Notes under the pieces: model-generated
The model's database searches: none
What the model saw: only the letters and a program-made list of their open reading frames with translations
Told to the model about the DNA's origin: nothing
Origin: Dysidea avara
Taxonomy: Eukaryota > Porifera > Demospongiae > Dictyoceratida > Dysideidae
Assembly: GCF_963678975.1 (NCBI RefSeq)
Contig: NC_089272.1
Coordinates: forward strand, 62,446,574-62,510,573
DNA length: 64,000 bases
Direction of reading: 5' to 3'
Translations under genes and position numbers: made by a program
In this document: positions 37,473 to 49,442 of the stretch, piece by piece
Numbering within the stretch: the first letter of the stretch is position 1
Layout: every line of letters starts with the position of its first letter

Positions 37473-38329
37473 CAGGGGCGGATTTAGGATTTATAAAGGG
37501 GGGGGGGCTAACTCAAGGTACTAATCTCTTGGGTAGAGGTGTGTGAAGCACACTTCCCAGCATGCAAAGCATACTGGAACTAGGGGGTCTGGGGGCATGC
37601 CCCCCCCCCCCCCCCCCCCCAGGAAAATTTTGAAAACTAGATGCTAAAATAATGCATAAAATGCATATTTCTGCCTGTAAATATTTTATATACTGCCTTT
37701 AGATTATAGGTATGACTCTCTGAAGCATTTTGTTAATGGAAAAGTTTGGGTAGGTATAGACAACCAAGTACATGATGCACCCCTCTCACAATTGCACAAC
37801 ACTGAATAGGTGCATGTCAGAATAATAACGTTGAAAGTGGAAAATTTTGAAATTTGAACAATACAAGATTGAATCTGAGAACATTTTCAATGGAAATTGT
37901 GTACCTGAATTAAGTATTGTCATACATATTAACTACACAAGTAGACGAATGAAGCCCTTTAAACAGACCAATTCACTTCATTGTGTATATAGGTGCAGGC
38001 AGATTTGGAAAAATTCCATAACAGAACCAACTACATGTTTCCAGTGAATGTTCTATTAGAGTAGTTAGCTGACTGCTCTATTAGAGTATCTCGATCTTGT
38101 ACACCTCCAATGCTGATCCGGGTCCTTGTTGCATAACCTTTAGCATAAATCCACTGATAATACCTTGGAAAGATGTTTATAAGGTGGTTTTATGAGTATT
38201 TGTATTATTAGTGATCATATAATTATGCTAAGACACAATTTCATTATAATACTCAGCATATTGATCAAGTAAAGCCTAAATATGAAGGGGAGGGGCTTCA
38301 GCCCCAAAGCCCCCCTGGATCTGCCCCTG
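37473..38329. mobile_element. TIR element beginning CAGGGGCGGATTTAG, 5-bp duplication
   Basis: Ends CAGGGGCGGATTTAG and CTGGATCTGCCCCTG are inverted. ATGTA is repeated at 37468-37472 and 38330-38334. The G- and C-runs inside (a C20 run at 37600-37620) are typical of this family. It carries two CTCTATTAGAG-type motifs near 38050-38090. It belongs with the element at 4423-5543. Confidence 0.83.
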
Positions 38330-39503
38330 ATGTATATATCTACTTTTCAAGTTTTTCGACTAGAGTACTAGCTAGAGAACTCTGCTCTACAGACTTACTT
38401 CACAAAGCTTCCAAAATTTTCTTCCAGTGTTTCTCTCTATCTGTCTGTTTTCCAACCATTCCTCAAACATTGTGCTGCAGGCATTCTTGCTGTCATGATG
38501 GTTGTGTCTTATGGTGACCAGCTCTTTGTGGTCTATGCCAAGTTGTACCCATCTCACACCATCTGGTTGCCATACGTATGTGGCATGAGCAGCTCTGAAA
38601 TGTTCTTCATGTCAAGTGGCAATTGGTAATCTTCTGCATGTAAGTAATGTAAGAGATGATTATGGCATACTTAAATTATTATGCTAAACATAACGATTCA
38701 TATATAATCATGCATGAAACAGAAGTTCCATTTATATAGTTATATATTACCATATTTCAGCAAGTCTACACTTTGCAGTTCTAGCTATACCACTCTCATA
38801 ATTACTTTGCTATGATAATGATCATAGTTATAAACTATATATGGTGGACATTTATATGAACATTTGCATATAACTGGGGGACAGTGGAGGTTGTAATTTT
38901 CTGCTAGCTAACATCACTGGCTGATTATATAGTGACACTCACTGGAACTTTGCCACAAAAAAAGTAGCTATTGACTACATTAGCAGAAATGTATGATATT
39001 ACTTACTTATCTCAGTGCTGCTTAGATGCAGCTTCATTTGAGAGTGACTGGTAACTATCATTGCTGCTCTACAGTGCACATAATTATATGATTACAGACA
39101 CGTAATAATTAATTACCGCTTTTACAGATATATTTTGTCTGTTGGGACCACTCGATCTCTTGCGCTCAGTTTCAAGCGCTTTTAAATTGAGTCATTCCCA
39201 GTTCCAGATCTGGACTGTTCTAAACATAGTTGTAAAATTGAAAACCATCCTATTCTCTTTCTGGACAAGTTAGTCACCAAATATTCTCATGTGACCTGCT
39301 TTCATGTAACAAATAGCAGCTGTCTTCTGCAGTTAACAGGTCTTGATCATGTCAAAAGACCGAATGCGTAATTTCTTAATTATCACATCATGACACTGCT
39401 TCAAAGCTATTGTGTGTATGTCATCAATGGTCATGTCATCATAAATATCATCAGATTAGCTAAAATTGTAGATTGAATTATGCATATTACAAAAATTAAT
39501 AAC

Positions 39504-39737
39504 TGTGACCCGGTCTGTGAAAAGGGGTCTTACTGTATATCCTTTCCAAATTGTCAAGTTTGACAAATACTAATGTTTTCAACCAATCACCTTCATGTTG
39601 CACCAAGCATAGTGCTATGTTGGGGGTAAAAAAAGGACTAAGTTTCAGGGTAATGCCACATTCACAAGCAAGTTACAGGTTGTCAAGTGCATGCAATCGA
39701 AAAGGCTATATGACACATTTTTGCAGACCGGGTCACA
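39504..39737. mobile_element. MITE family 2 copy inside locus D
   Basis: GTGACCCGGTCTGTGAAAAG and CACATTTTTGCAGACCGGGTCAC are inverted ends, with the AATTGTCAAGTTTG shoulder. It lies just upstream of the CARD remnant. Confidence 0.78.
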
Positions 39738-39757
39738 ATTATGAGGTAACACATAAT

Positions 39758-39948
39758 AATTATGTGACCGAATTTGACAAAACAAGATTTCCACATTAAC
39801 CTATTGTATAATTTTCACACAATGGCATTGTAAATTACCAGATCAAAATTTAAACTAATTACATATTCCTACAATGAGTCATGGTACTTCAAAGTTATAA
39901 AACTGGATGTGTGTGGAAGCCTTATTTTGTCAAACTCAGTTATATATG
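39758..39948. mobile_element. Diverged MITE family 1 copy inside locus D
   Basis: TGTGACCGAATTTGACAAAA faces TTTTGTCAAACTCAGTTATA with inner GGATGTGTGTGGAAG. Confidence 0.55.
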
Positions 39949-39999
39949 TACCAGATGCTGTGTTTATTATACTGTGATATGTACAACAAAACATATAGG

Positions 40000-42900
40000 G
40001 AATTTTAATGAATTATTGATCATGAAATACAGGAGGGAATTAAGTAGCATAGTTTTCTAGTCTCGTTGTTAGAATAAGCAATACAACACTAGAAGTAAGG
40101 CCATACAAACTTGATCAATTGTTTCTCATCCCCGCCCGCATTTTTTTTTATCCCACCATCTCTATAATTTCATTATTGCTGTTATCACAATCACCTACAC
40201 ATGTAGTTTGATACTAAGAAGGATGGCTATCATTTTACAGCACAAAAAATGTCACTTGCACCTCAGAAACAGCGGTAAAACATCAGTTTTAGTTCTTAAA
40301 AGGCTTTAGCTAACCTTTATAGTTACAGACAGCTTCATTTGCTATATTTTCTGTAATAATGAATACTGAAAAATGACCTCCTGCCCACATGGAAATCCAA
40401 TTTTTTGTGGATGAGAAACAAGTAATCAAGTTTGCCTGACCTAAAATAGAGCTCAAACAGAGCGGTAAAGAGATTAATTTTGATGTGGAAATTATGCCAG
40501 CATAAACTAATTTTGGGAATCATCTGGCTGAGCAAGTATTATAACTGTAAACTAAAATAATACCACAATAATGGTAGCTACATATCCATGTATTTCTACA
40601 GTACTATTTTCCTTGGCTGCTTTTCAGGCCTTAGTTTGTATTATAGCTGTGTGATTACTGTATCTATGATGGGCATTCAAAGGCTCCTCCTGAGGTTTAA
40701 CTCACATATCCCTGGAAGCATCTTGATATTGGGAATATCATGTGCAGTGCAGTTTGCTCATGGCTTTGATGCCCATTGCCCAACCAGTTCAAAGATATGA
40801 TACTCATTATAATTATTGAGCAACACAGAGTGTTTAATTATGCGTTTGGGTTTACAAGTTAGGCTAGGTTCAGTGTAGTTGCCAAGTTTCATATTTCATA
40901 TGCAAAACTTGTATGAAAATTTCTTACATGAAAATTTTTATGTAAGATCGAACTACTCTAATACAGTAGTCAGAGCAGTCATTCACATAAATCATATATT
41001 TTTATACAATTTTTTTTTTATCACGAAATTTAATAAAACGAATTACAATATTATTTTGTTTAATTATCCATTTGTTAGACAATCGAGATATGCATGCAAG
41101 TTCAAAAGGAAATATCAAGATACTGTATGTTATCACACACCTCTAATTTGTATGAGCCTCTAGTGACCTGTAATGACGATCTGGTCATTTGGCATGGTTG
41201 CTGACAAGCCCAGTGGGATGGGACGGGTACAAAACTGTCTGTGATCATGCCGAGTTGTATTTTACTTAAAATAACACACCCTGTGGGACTTGTGAGGCTG
41301 TTTTATTTGCCTCTGTTTCTAGCTTCCCATTGATATTCTCATCCTTCATTGTGTGCCATTAACTGCCCACTTTAAGGATGGCTCCAAAAATTTTGGTGAC
41401 GAGTTTCCAAATTTTCTGTTGCATAATATACAGTGTATGCACACTTAAATCTATGGAGGTCCGGGGGCATACTTTCCCATGAAGATTATGTATAATATTA
41501 TTCAGCAATTTTCACCAAAAAATCTTTAAAGCTGACATTTTAACATGTTGGAAATTGATGGACATAGGCTGCTATGCTGGCATAGTATCAAGAGCAGGCT
41601 AAAGAGTTAAGACTTAAAGTTAAGTGTAGTTTGAAGCATACAACAGACATGGATGCCATTCTGAGGGCATGCTCAAAGGAAATAAATACTTACACTCTGA
41701 GGTACAATTTTAGAGTGTTGGGGTAAAGGCAAATTAAACAATTTTAAATACAATTATGACTGTTCTATTAGGGTAGTTGACTGCCCTAATACATTATTTC
41801 AATGTGAAACTTTGACATCAATGCCAAATCAATTTGAATGTATACTTGATCAGTTTGTGGAAACCTCAGAAAACTCCCTGGATCCACCTCTGCACTTCCA
41901 CCTTCCACTCCTATATGAGTGCTTATATTATGGCAATTTCACTGTCAAGCTACCTTAATCTTGGGAACTACACTTTGCATACAGTATTTTTTTATTTATT
42001 CATTTAAGACTTTAAAGCTCAAGTGTTGAAGGTCTGTAGGACTCCTGGTACTACAACCTGTTTAATGTTGTTACAGAAAGTATGTTTGAAAAGGTGGAGA
42101 AAGGAAAAAAACATCCATGACTGTGCCTATAGTAGTTATTTATAGCTCTTTGTGAGGTGCAAATTTGTGCATGGTACAAGCCAATAATTATGAGCTACAG
42201 TTATAAAAACTTTAAATGGGTATTTCTACAAACTTTATGAATGAACACAGGTTTTTGCTCAGCAGATTACATGTGTATCATGTGTGGGAATTATACAAGA
42301 AATATGCTGGCATTTTGAAGCAATCATAAATTGTAAGCAGTAAAGTTTTTGTTTGCAAAGTTTGGTTAAAAATAGAGCATAAAAGTGACATTATGATAGA
42401 TTACTCTAATAAAGCTGTCATATGGAACTAAATAAATGAAAGAAATTTAACATAGCAACTAGTCGAAAATGACAACTTAAGGCTGAAGCATCAACTTGTC
42501 TTAAATGGACTAATAAACTGGTGTGGCATAATCTTGGAAATAATAGGCATTGCTAATTAGCCTAACGGGTGGTTTTGGGGAATTGCTGAAAAGAAGAATG
42601 CTGAGCAAAATAGTCTCATGCCTAACAAAAGATAATTACAAAGCCTGACAATAATTAAATGTCAGTTGATAGTTACATAGTGTTACAGTAACGTAAAATC
42701 ATTTCATAATAACAATTGGAAGAAGGAGGTTTTACGAGGTTGTGTGACAGTGTGTGGCCTAGTGAATGAACATAAATTATTTGATTTACCTCATCAGATA
42801 GGATTGGCCATCACGTTACTTCAATGGAATTAGTATATAGTCATTTTAGTTACAAGTGGAATAAAATTTTATGAATTGTTTGAACATCAACTGTTGCAAA

Positions 42901-43970
42901 CAGTGGAAATAATATACGTCTGTATGGTCAAATGTATTGAGATGACAGAAGAAATGCACTGAAATATTCTAACCTGTAATAGCATGACGTCTTCGATTCT
43001 ACACAGGATACTTAGATCAAAAAGTAATCAAATTCGGATATCGATCCTCTACATGCAGTGGTGTTCACAATCCAGTGATTTACCATTATCAACTGATCAT
43101 TAAGAGTGGCGCCATGCTATCCTGAGATATTGATTAGCCAGTACATAGTTAGTTGTTCACAACCATTTATCAGTTGGCCACTGATATTAAGTTCAGTCTG
43201 ACAAAATAATTTCATGTACATTTTTTTGCTTTTTTGCAAACTACATGTTCAAATCTTATAAAATCTTATATTTCAGAAACAACCACCAACTTTATTTCCA
43301 GCACTGGTGGTAGCTACTTCAAAATAAGATTTTTTAGTGATATATAATCTACAGTAAATACTGTAGTAGTCTGCCTCTAGTGTTGACAGATGGAGAGTGT
43401 TCATGTACTATAATATACAGTAACAGTAAGAAGATCAGAAATACATAGCAGTGGTGTTCACACACATGTACACTGTATAAGGTAAAACACATTAGATTCC
43501 ACTTACACCACCATAAAAAGAAATGCACTTATAACAGTTGGTTTCACTAAACTGCACTCCTAAATGATTGATCATGTTAGGAACTTCTGAATCAGCAGGG
43601 CTATTGACAACAGCCATGAAGATAAAGATACCCATAATAAATCAATCACCTAATACAATAGCCATGTATTGTACTGTATGTGAAATTCCACAGCCCTTTG
43701 ACAAACTGATGTTGAACCCATGCTAAAGTAGGCCACAACGTTACATATGCAGTACAATAATGTATCTTGTTTTACTACTTTTAGTTTACCCCTATTTCAT
43801 TAGTAGCCTAAATACATATTTATTGTACCTAGAAGATGAATTTCTACATGGAAATGCTTTGTTACTACTCTTGCTATTTGGAGAAGGGTCATCCACAACA
43901 GCATTACTAGAGCACCTGTGGCTGTTTGAGACACAGATCTAAACAAGAGGACAACCAGAGTTGATAAACA
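40000..43970. other. Repeat-rich stretch inside locus D, no intact gene
   Basis: It contains the AT-rich GCAAAACTTGTATGAAAATT repeat (about 40900-41050), a CTGTAGGAC tail repeat (41990-42052) and a diverged relative of the 8.09 kb MITE (about 42270-42630). An ORF at 40588-40800 (70 aa) has a hydrophobic start but no domain I recognise. Confidence 0.4.
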
Positions 43971-45425
43971 CTACTAGAGGTCTGCAACATACCTCCCTGT
44001 TACTAGGGTGTGTGTTCTATCAGGGGGTTTCCAGCCTGCAGGACTGTTAAAGTAGTTTTCACCTGTGTTATATGTCTGTGCTTCTGTTTCATTTTCTTTA
44101 ACACTAAGACACTTGTAGGACTCTTGTGAGTGTAATGCCATCATTTCACATAGTGTACTGTCACTGCAGGGACCAAACAGCGTACTTATGTCAGAAAAAT
44201 TCACCTGTCTGTACATGAGACTTGCATGCATTGAGAGGTTGCATCCAAACTGCTATTATCAATGAATGTTGGTGTTGTTATATTAGTACATGACTCATCC
44301 TCATATTAGTCTTCATCAGATGCTGAAAATGATTTATGACTGCCATCACTTTCAGTAGAAAAGTTTCTGGATCTTCTTGCTGAAACATGGACAGAGACTT
44401 GCTGCTGATCAGTGGTTTTAGGAATTAAAAAAACTAGAAAATGTAACCATTAATTTGTTTCATTACAACTGTGCCTAACATTTAGAGGTATTGTCCTAGT
44501 GATATTGGACTGTAGGTTGCATCCACAATAATCCAATTCCCTCATTACATGACTTGTCTTTAAAAAAACAGAGATTCAACACAGCCAGATCATCTGATGG
44601 CTCCTTGACGCCAAAAAAGCAACTTCTAACCACTATCAAAATTGTGAATATTAAAGGTGGAGTCACTATTGCAAATAATGATAGCACGGAGCCCAGTAAA
44701 AATTGTGTTGTTCTTAGTAATCCCTTCCTGGAGCACATTCACTACCCATATGCAACTGACTACAATAACAAAAAATTTAACAAGGACAGCATACTACATG
44801 CACTGTACTATGTACAGTAGGTTGTATGCTGATATTTAAAGTTGCATAACTTTATTATTTAACACTATTTAATTTTCTAGTAATAACAAAATCTCCCACT
44901 AATTGCCTAGTACTACTCCCTTGACCACCGCAGTGTTTAGATGGAAACATTGCATGTAATCATGCACATGCTTAATCCCAAACATTTAACACACTTAGTA
45001 CAATTGAAATTTTTTGCAAGGGAAGGTTACCAGTGTAATATGTGTTAAAAGGTATTTCAAATGCTATTGTATTTCTTTATTCAAGTGGTACATTATATTT
45101 ATATAATTCATTGCTTGTTTGTTTATTTTTTTGTTGTTGTTTTTTCATTCATTGCTCTAAGTTTTGTTCACCCAATAGCTATGTACATACTTGTATTAAA
45201 TTGAAGATCACCATTGTATTGATCAATGAGTTGTTGAGGAGCGGCTGCTGAACTCTCTGTTGGTCCCAAATATATTTTTGGTATTTTTGGAATGCTATAA
45301 CGTGGTATAGTCAATAGTATTGCACAATGCTTGTCGTGTTGTGGACAGTTTGGGTGACACTGCATAAAATGAAAATAAATATTGATCTCCATCCTTTCTT
45401 TCTATAGTATCGATTCTTCTGCCTT

Positions 45426-45480
45426 GATTCTTATTTATTTATTACTGTGTAGGACTCCATCAAGGAGTATAACACACAGA
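45426..45480. repeat. Tail-repeat insertion that breaks the PH exon of locus D
   Basis: TTATTTATTTATTACTGTGTAGGACTCC resembles the TTTATTAAGATTTTACAGTAC...CTGTAGGAC repeat seen at 10.0, 10.45, 42.0 and 57.15 kb. It sits between the two halves of the PH coding sequence. Confidence 0.55.
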
Positions 45481-46385
45481 TACAAAAACAAAATCAAAGT
45501 AAATTAAGATTCTTAGTATGAATGTGCCTTATATTAGTGAACCAAATTTCCTGTATTGCTACTTTTCTATCATTTACCAATGCCAAATCCTTGTAAATTA
45601 TCAGCCTTGCTGGTTCATCCTCACTAGCACCACAGATAGCCAGCATATACCGTTTCCTGTGGTCCTGTAACATAAAGAACACTATACAAATACTAAGGCT
45701 ACCACTGAAGTTAAGATGAACACAATTTTAATATGATGCATGAATGCAAATTACTATATACTGTATGTGAAGCATTGTGAACTAGCTTGTCCACACTTAC
45801 TGTATTTCATAACTACTATAGCTATCATGGAACACTTCTAAAATGTTGCTGATTGACAGTAAATGGTCAAGTTCATGTTTTTCCTTGATTACATCTGTTG
45901 TACTGACCACCTTCCCAACATTTGTCTATATCAAATGTCAGAATTGTAATGGTTTATTTGCATGTCAGTACATTGTCAACTGGGATATAACCACCATCAA
46001 GAGTTCATAATAATATAAATGAATGGAGCTCTTGCCACTATATACAGTCTGTGTGTGTATGTGTGTGTGCAGTGTGTGCACATGTGCATACGTCTGTGCA
46101 TGTGAGTGTGTATGTGTGCGTGCGTGTGTATGTGTGTGCTGAACTGGTTTCGTACTAAGAAGCTCATGAATGCATGCAGTAGTAAATACATGGACATGCA
46201 GTAGTGAAATACAGTACTAAAAATATGATTGCTTGCTTACATTTTCACTATGTATCAGATTCACATTCATTGGACCTTTAAATATTATCCAAATAAGCCC
46301 ACCACTAGCAGAGCACTTGGACATGATTTTACAATATCAAGTGCAGCATAGCCCAACAAAGAAGACACTAGAATAAAAGCACAAA

Positions 46386-46525
46386 ACATTTTCATTACAT
46401 CAGGTAACCTGGTGTAATGAAAATGTCTGGTAGCAGCCAAAAATTTAATTTTTTAATTTCTCTTCCCCAAGCTCCTGGTACTGTAATTATGTAACATATA
46501 GATACAATAATAGGAGCTTGGGGAG
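46386..46525. repeat. Two adjacent small hairpins upstream of locus D exon 1
   Basis: CATTTTCATTACATCAGGT faces its complement near 46420. CCCCAAGCTCCT faces AGGAGCTTGGGG across 46467-46520. Confidence 0.75.
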
Positions 46526-46988
46526 GGGAAATCAGAAATGTACTTGTAATTTAATTGTAGGTAGTAGCTAGGATAGTTTTTGTGGTTGTTGTGGCCTTGT
46601 CTTATTTTTCTTTGTTGTAGGTAATTAGTTTAAAGGGAGGGCATAAAGTACATACATCACATGTATCATTTTACAGAACTTGACCTGTAGTGAACACAAA
46701 AGACTCTGCCAATTGTGTCCAGAGTCTAATGCCTTCTGTGTTCACCTTCTCAGCTGATATGGCTGCTGCTAGAAAAGAATATAAGGATGCTCACTATGAT
46801 GAGCTTGCAATTGTACGAACCGCTTGGTGGTGTCTGTTCCTTATATAGTGGTTGAACCTTTAGTGTTGTGGCCAATTGCTAGTGGTTCTGTCTTGCAGAA
46901 GACATTGCTGCGTCAAGAATGGAATCTCTTGCAGTCTTGCCCTTTGTCATCTGCTGGAGCAACTCTCTGCTTGTACGTATGTGGTGCC

Positions 46989-46990
<2 letters not shown>

Positions 46991-47019
<29 letters not shown>

Positions 47020-47214
47020 TGTATGTATGTATGTATGTATGTATGTATGTATGTATGTATGTATGTATGTATGTATGTATGTATGTATGTATGTATGTAT
47101 GTATGTATGTATGTATGTATGTATGTATGTATGTATGTATGTATGTATGTATGTATGTATGTATGTATGTATGTATGTATGTATGTATGTATGTATGTAT
47201 GTATGTATGTATGT
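46991..47214. repeat. GTAT tetranucleotide microsatellite
   Basis: About 56 perfect copies. The long Tyr-Val-Cys-Met and His-Thr-Tyr-Ile ORFs across it are artefacts. Confidence 0.97.
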
Positions 47215-48039
47215 GTACGTATGTCTTAACTCTCATAGTAACATGGAGATTTTAAACATAACAAATTCTGCTAATAGCTAATTGTAAATACTGTATTCAA
47301 CTTCCTATTCCATGCTAATTGTAAATGATGGTAGAAATGTCAATTCCAGCATAGCAAATGATGGACTTGTGAATTGTATATATCATGACAACAATATCAG
47401 GCTAGGGAAATATGAAGTTACCCGACTCGATCAGAATGGATGTTGGAATGGTAGCTTGAGATGCTTCACCGGCCTGGTGGTTTTGTAAGTCAGCAAAAGA
47501 CATGAACAAATGGATAATCAGTAAAACCTTAATGAGCATAGTAGCTAGGATAGAGAGAGCACCTAATTATGATGATAAGTGTGGCGCTGCTGAGACAATG
47601 AAACAGGTCTGGTAGCACCTGCCCCTTTGCATAGACAGGAATTTTACAATCTGATCTCAACACCATTGCTTTTACCTACCAACTCAATGGCTGTGACCTA
47701 TCTAAGTATGCACGCCTACCTGGGAGTTACACTAACATCATTTTCAGTTCATATAAATAACATAAATATGTACCAAAGGATCTAAAATGTTAAACCTTAT
47801 TAAGTGCAATCTTCATGAGTGCTCTGAAGAATGTCAAACCCATGGCTTTTAGAAGCCTGCTGCACTATGCTGCTACACTTGTGCACATGCACACAAACAC
47901 AAACTGCACATACACACATATACACTCTCATTTACATCCTTATTACAGGTTGGTATATACATAATATTGGCAAAAACTTGCATGCAAATATTATAGCATA
48001 TTTATATTAAAGCAACTATTATACGTACTAGGTCTTGTT

Positions 48040-48965
48040 TATATACTAGCATTGGTGGATGAAGTATACAAATTTTGAATGTAGGTGCATCAAACATTCT
48101 GCATCTATGACAACAGTCATGACAACATTATTGCTATAGTATGCTATAGTATGTGTTTACTTTGAAGTTGATTGCAAACAAACAGAAGCCATTACACACA
48201 GACGTTTGTATGCAATGGCTTCTGTGTGTTTGCAATCAACTAGACAGTAGTCTAGTATATCCATGCATATACACAATAAATCTTAACCAATTTCCAGTCA
48301 CAACCAAAAAATTGGCCATTACTATTTTCAATTTCAGTATACAGAGCATGCATGTATTATATGAAATTAAAATGGTTGATGGTTGTAATTCACTTTAGCA
48401 TCATGTGTTCGTTTATTTCATGTTACTACTTGACACATTTGCGACTGAATCTGTGAAAAGGGGTCCTATAGCCTTTCCAAATTTCCAAATTTGATGAGTC
48501 ACAATTCATCATGTGTTTAAACTATTGTTTTAAACTTTCATCCAGGAATGGTGCTATGTTAGGAGTGTAAGGTGACCAAATTTCAGGCTGGTACCACACA
48601 CACAAGTCAACCTATGGCCATGGATTTCCAAGTACATGCAATCGTATCAGAAAGGCTATAGGACCCTCTTTTATAGACCCGGTCGCATTTAATAATGAGG
48701 TGTGGTCATTTTAGATTGCGATTGTATATCTGCACAGTGCACAATAAAGTTAATTTGTGTGCATTTTTTTTTGGAAATTAGTAAAAATTTAGTGTCATAC
48801 ATGCATGGATATACTATTGCAGACTTTTGTATGTAATGGCTTCTGTTTGTTTGCAATCAACTTCAACCAGTAAAATATATTATAGCAGTAATGTTTCTTT
48901 AATGTTTTTCATGACTGTTGTCATAGACACAGAACGTTTGGTAGAGAATCAAAAGGCTGAAGTAT
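48040..48965. mobile_element. Foldback element containing a MITE family 2 copy
   Basis: GAAGTTGATTGCAAACAAAC near 48171 is mirrored near 48858, and ATGACAACAGTCATGA near 48107 is mirrored near 48910. Part of the arm is copied again as a local hairpin at 48170-48240. The interior holds a MITE family 2 copy at 48438-48690 (GCGACTGAATCTGTGAAAAG to TATAGACCCGGTCGC). Outer ends are approximate. Confidence 0.65.
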
Positions 48966-49442
48966 GCTTTGATTTCCATAGAGCACAGTAACATGTGCCA
49001 GTGCTGTACATATAATGAACATGCAGTGTATTACTGTCAAATTTCAGAAAACTTGCAAAATCTGTTTATTAGGTGAACAGTTATGTGCAATATCTCCTTA
49101 ATACACAATAATGTATTATATAGTCTACACTGTAAATTATGGTGTCATGTAAATCAATCTGGTAATGAATAAAATGTGCTGTTCAAGAGTTAGTTTATAC
49201 CACATTTAATAACCATGCAGTACATTATATGACCACCCGAAAATAATTATCATGGATAATTCAATTGCACAAATTCATATTATCGTTCATTCATATACGT
49301 ACATGTGTAAAGCACTACAAAATAAGGGGATGAAATCTACAGTTTATATATACAGTGCCATGTATATGGTGTTTGTTCTTTAATGCCTGTGTATATGATT
49401 ATGCAGCTACAGTACATCATGCATGTGTAGTCATGTATAAAA

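Larger units (their letters stand above)
38400..46324 (-). pseudogene. Locus D: decayed PH-PTB-linker-CARD-Death paralogue of gene E
   Basis: Remnants lie in the same order as gene E. Exon 1 at 46324-46241 is intact (28 codons, ends in HSEN before GTAAG). The PH part starts at 45664 after an acceptor (DHRKRYMLAICGASEDEPARL), is broken near 45500 by an insertion carrying a repeat tail, and resumes at 45440-45171 in two frames. The PTB at about 44768-44500 reads CIWVVNVLQEGI and CNSDSTFNIHNF but has several stops and frameshifts. Linker remnants at 44430-43974 align with gene E (SDSTLCEMM against SNSTLCEVV). CARD remnants at about 39450-39130 keep LKQCHDVIIKKL, LLHESRSHENI and LEQSRSGTG across frameshifts. 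The small linker exon is at 39068-39010 with an in-frame TGA. The Death remnant at 38638-38400 (VQLGIDHKEL, HDSKNAC, MFEEWLEN) has a stop and frameshift. It is a duplicate of the gene E lineage that no longer encodes a full protein. Confidence 0.82.

Noticed and set aside
40588..40800. 70-aa ORF with a hydrophobic N-terminus
   Set aside because: No recognised domain and no supporting exons; it lies within the decayed locus D region.
46824..47281. Long ORFs with repeated Tyr-Val-Cys-Met or Ile-His-Thr-Tyr
   Set aside because: The GTAT repeat has no stop in these frames, so long ORFs are expected by chance.
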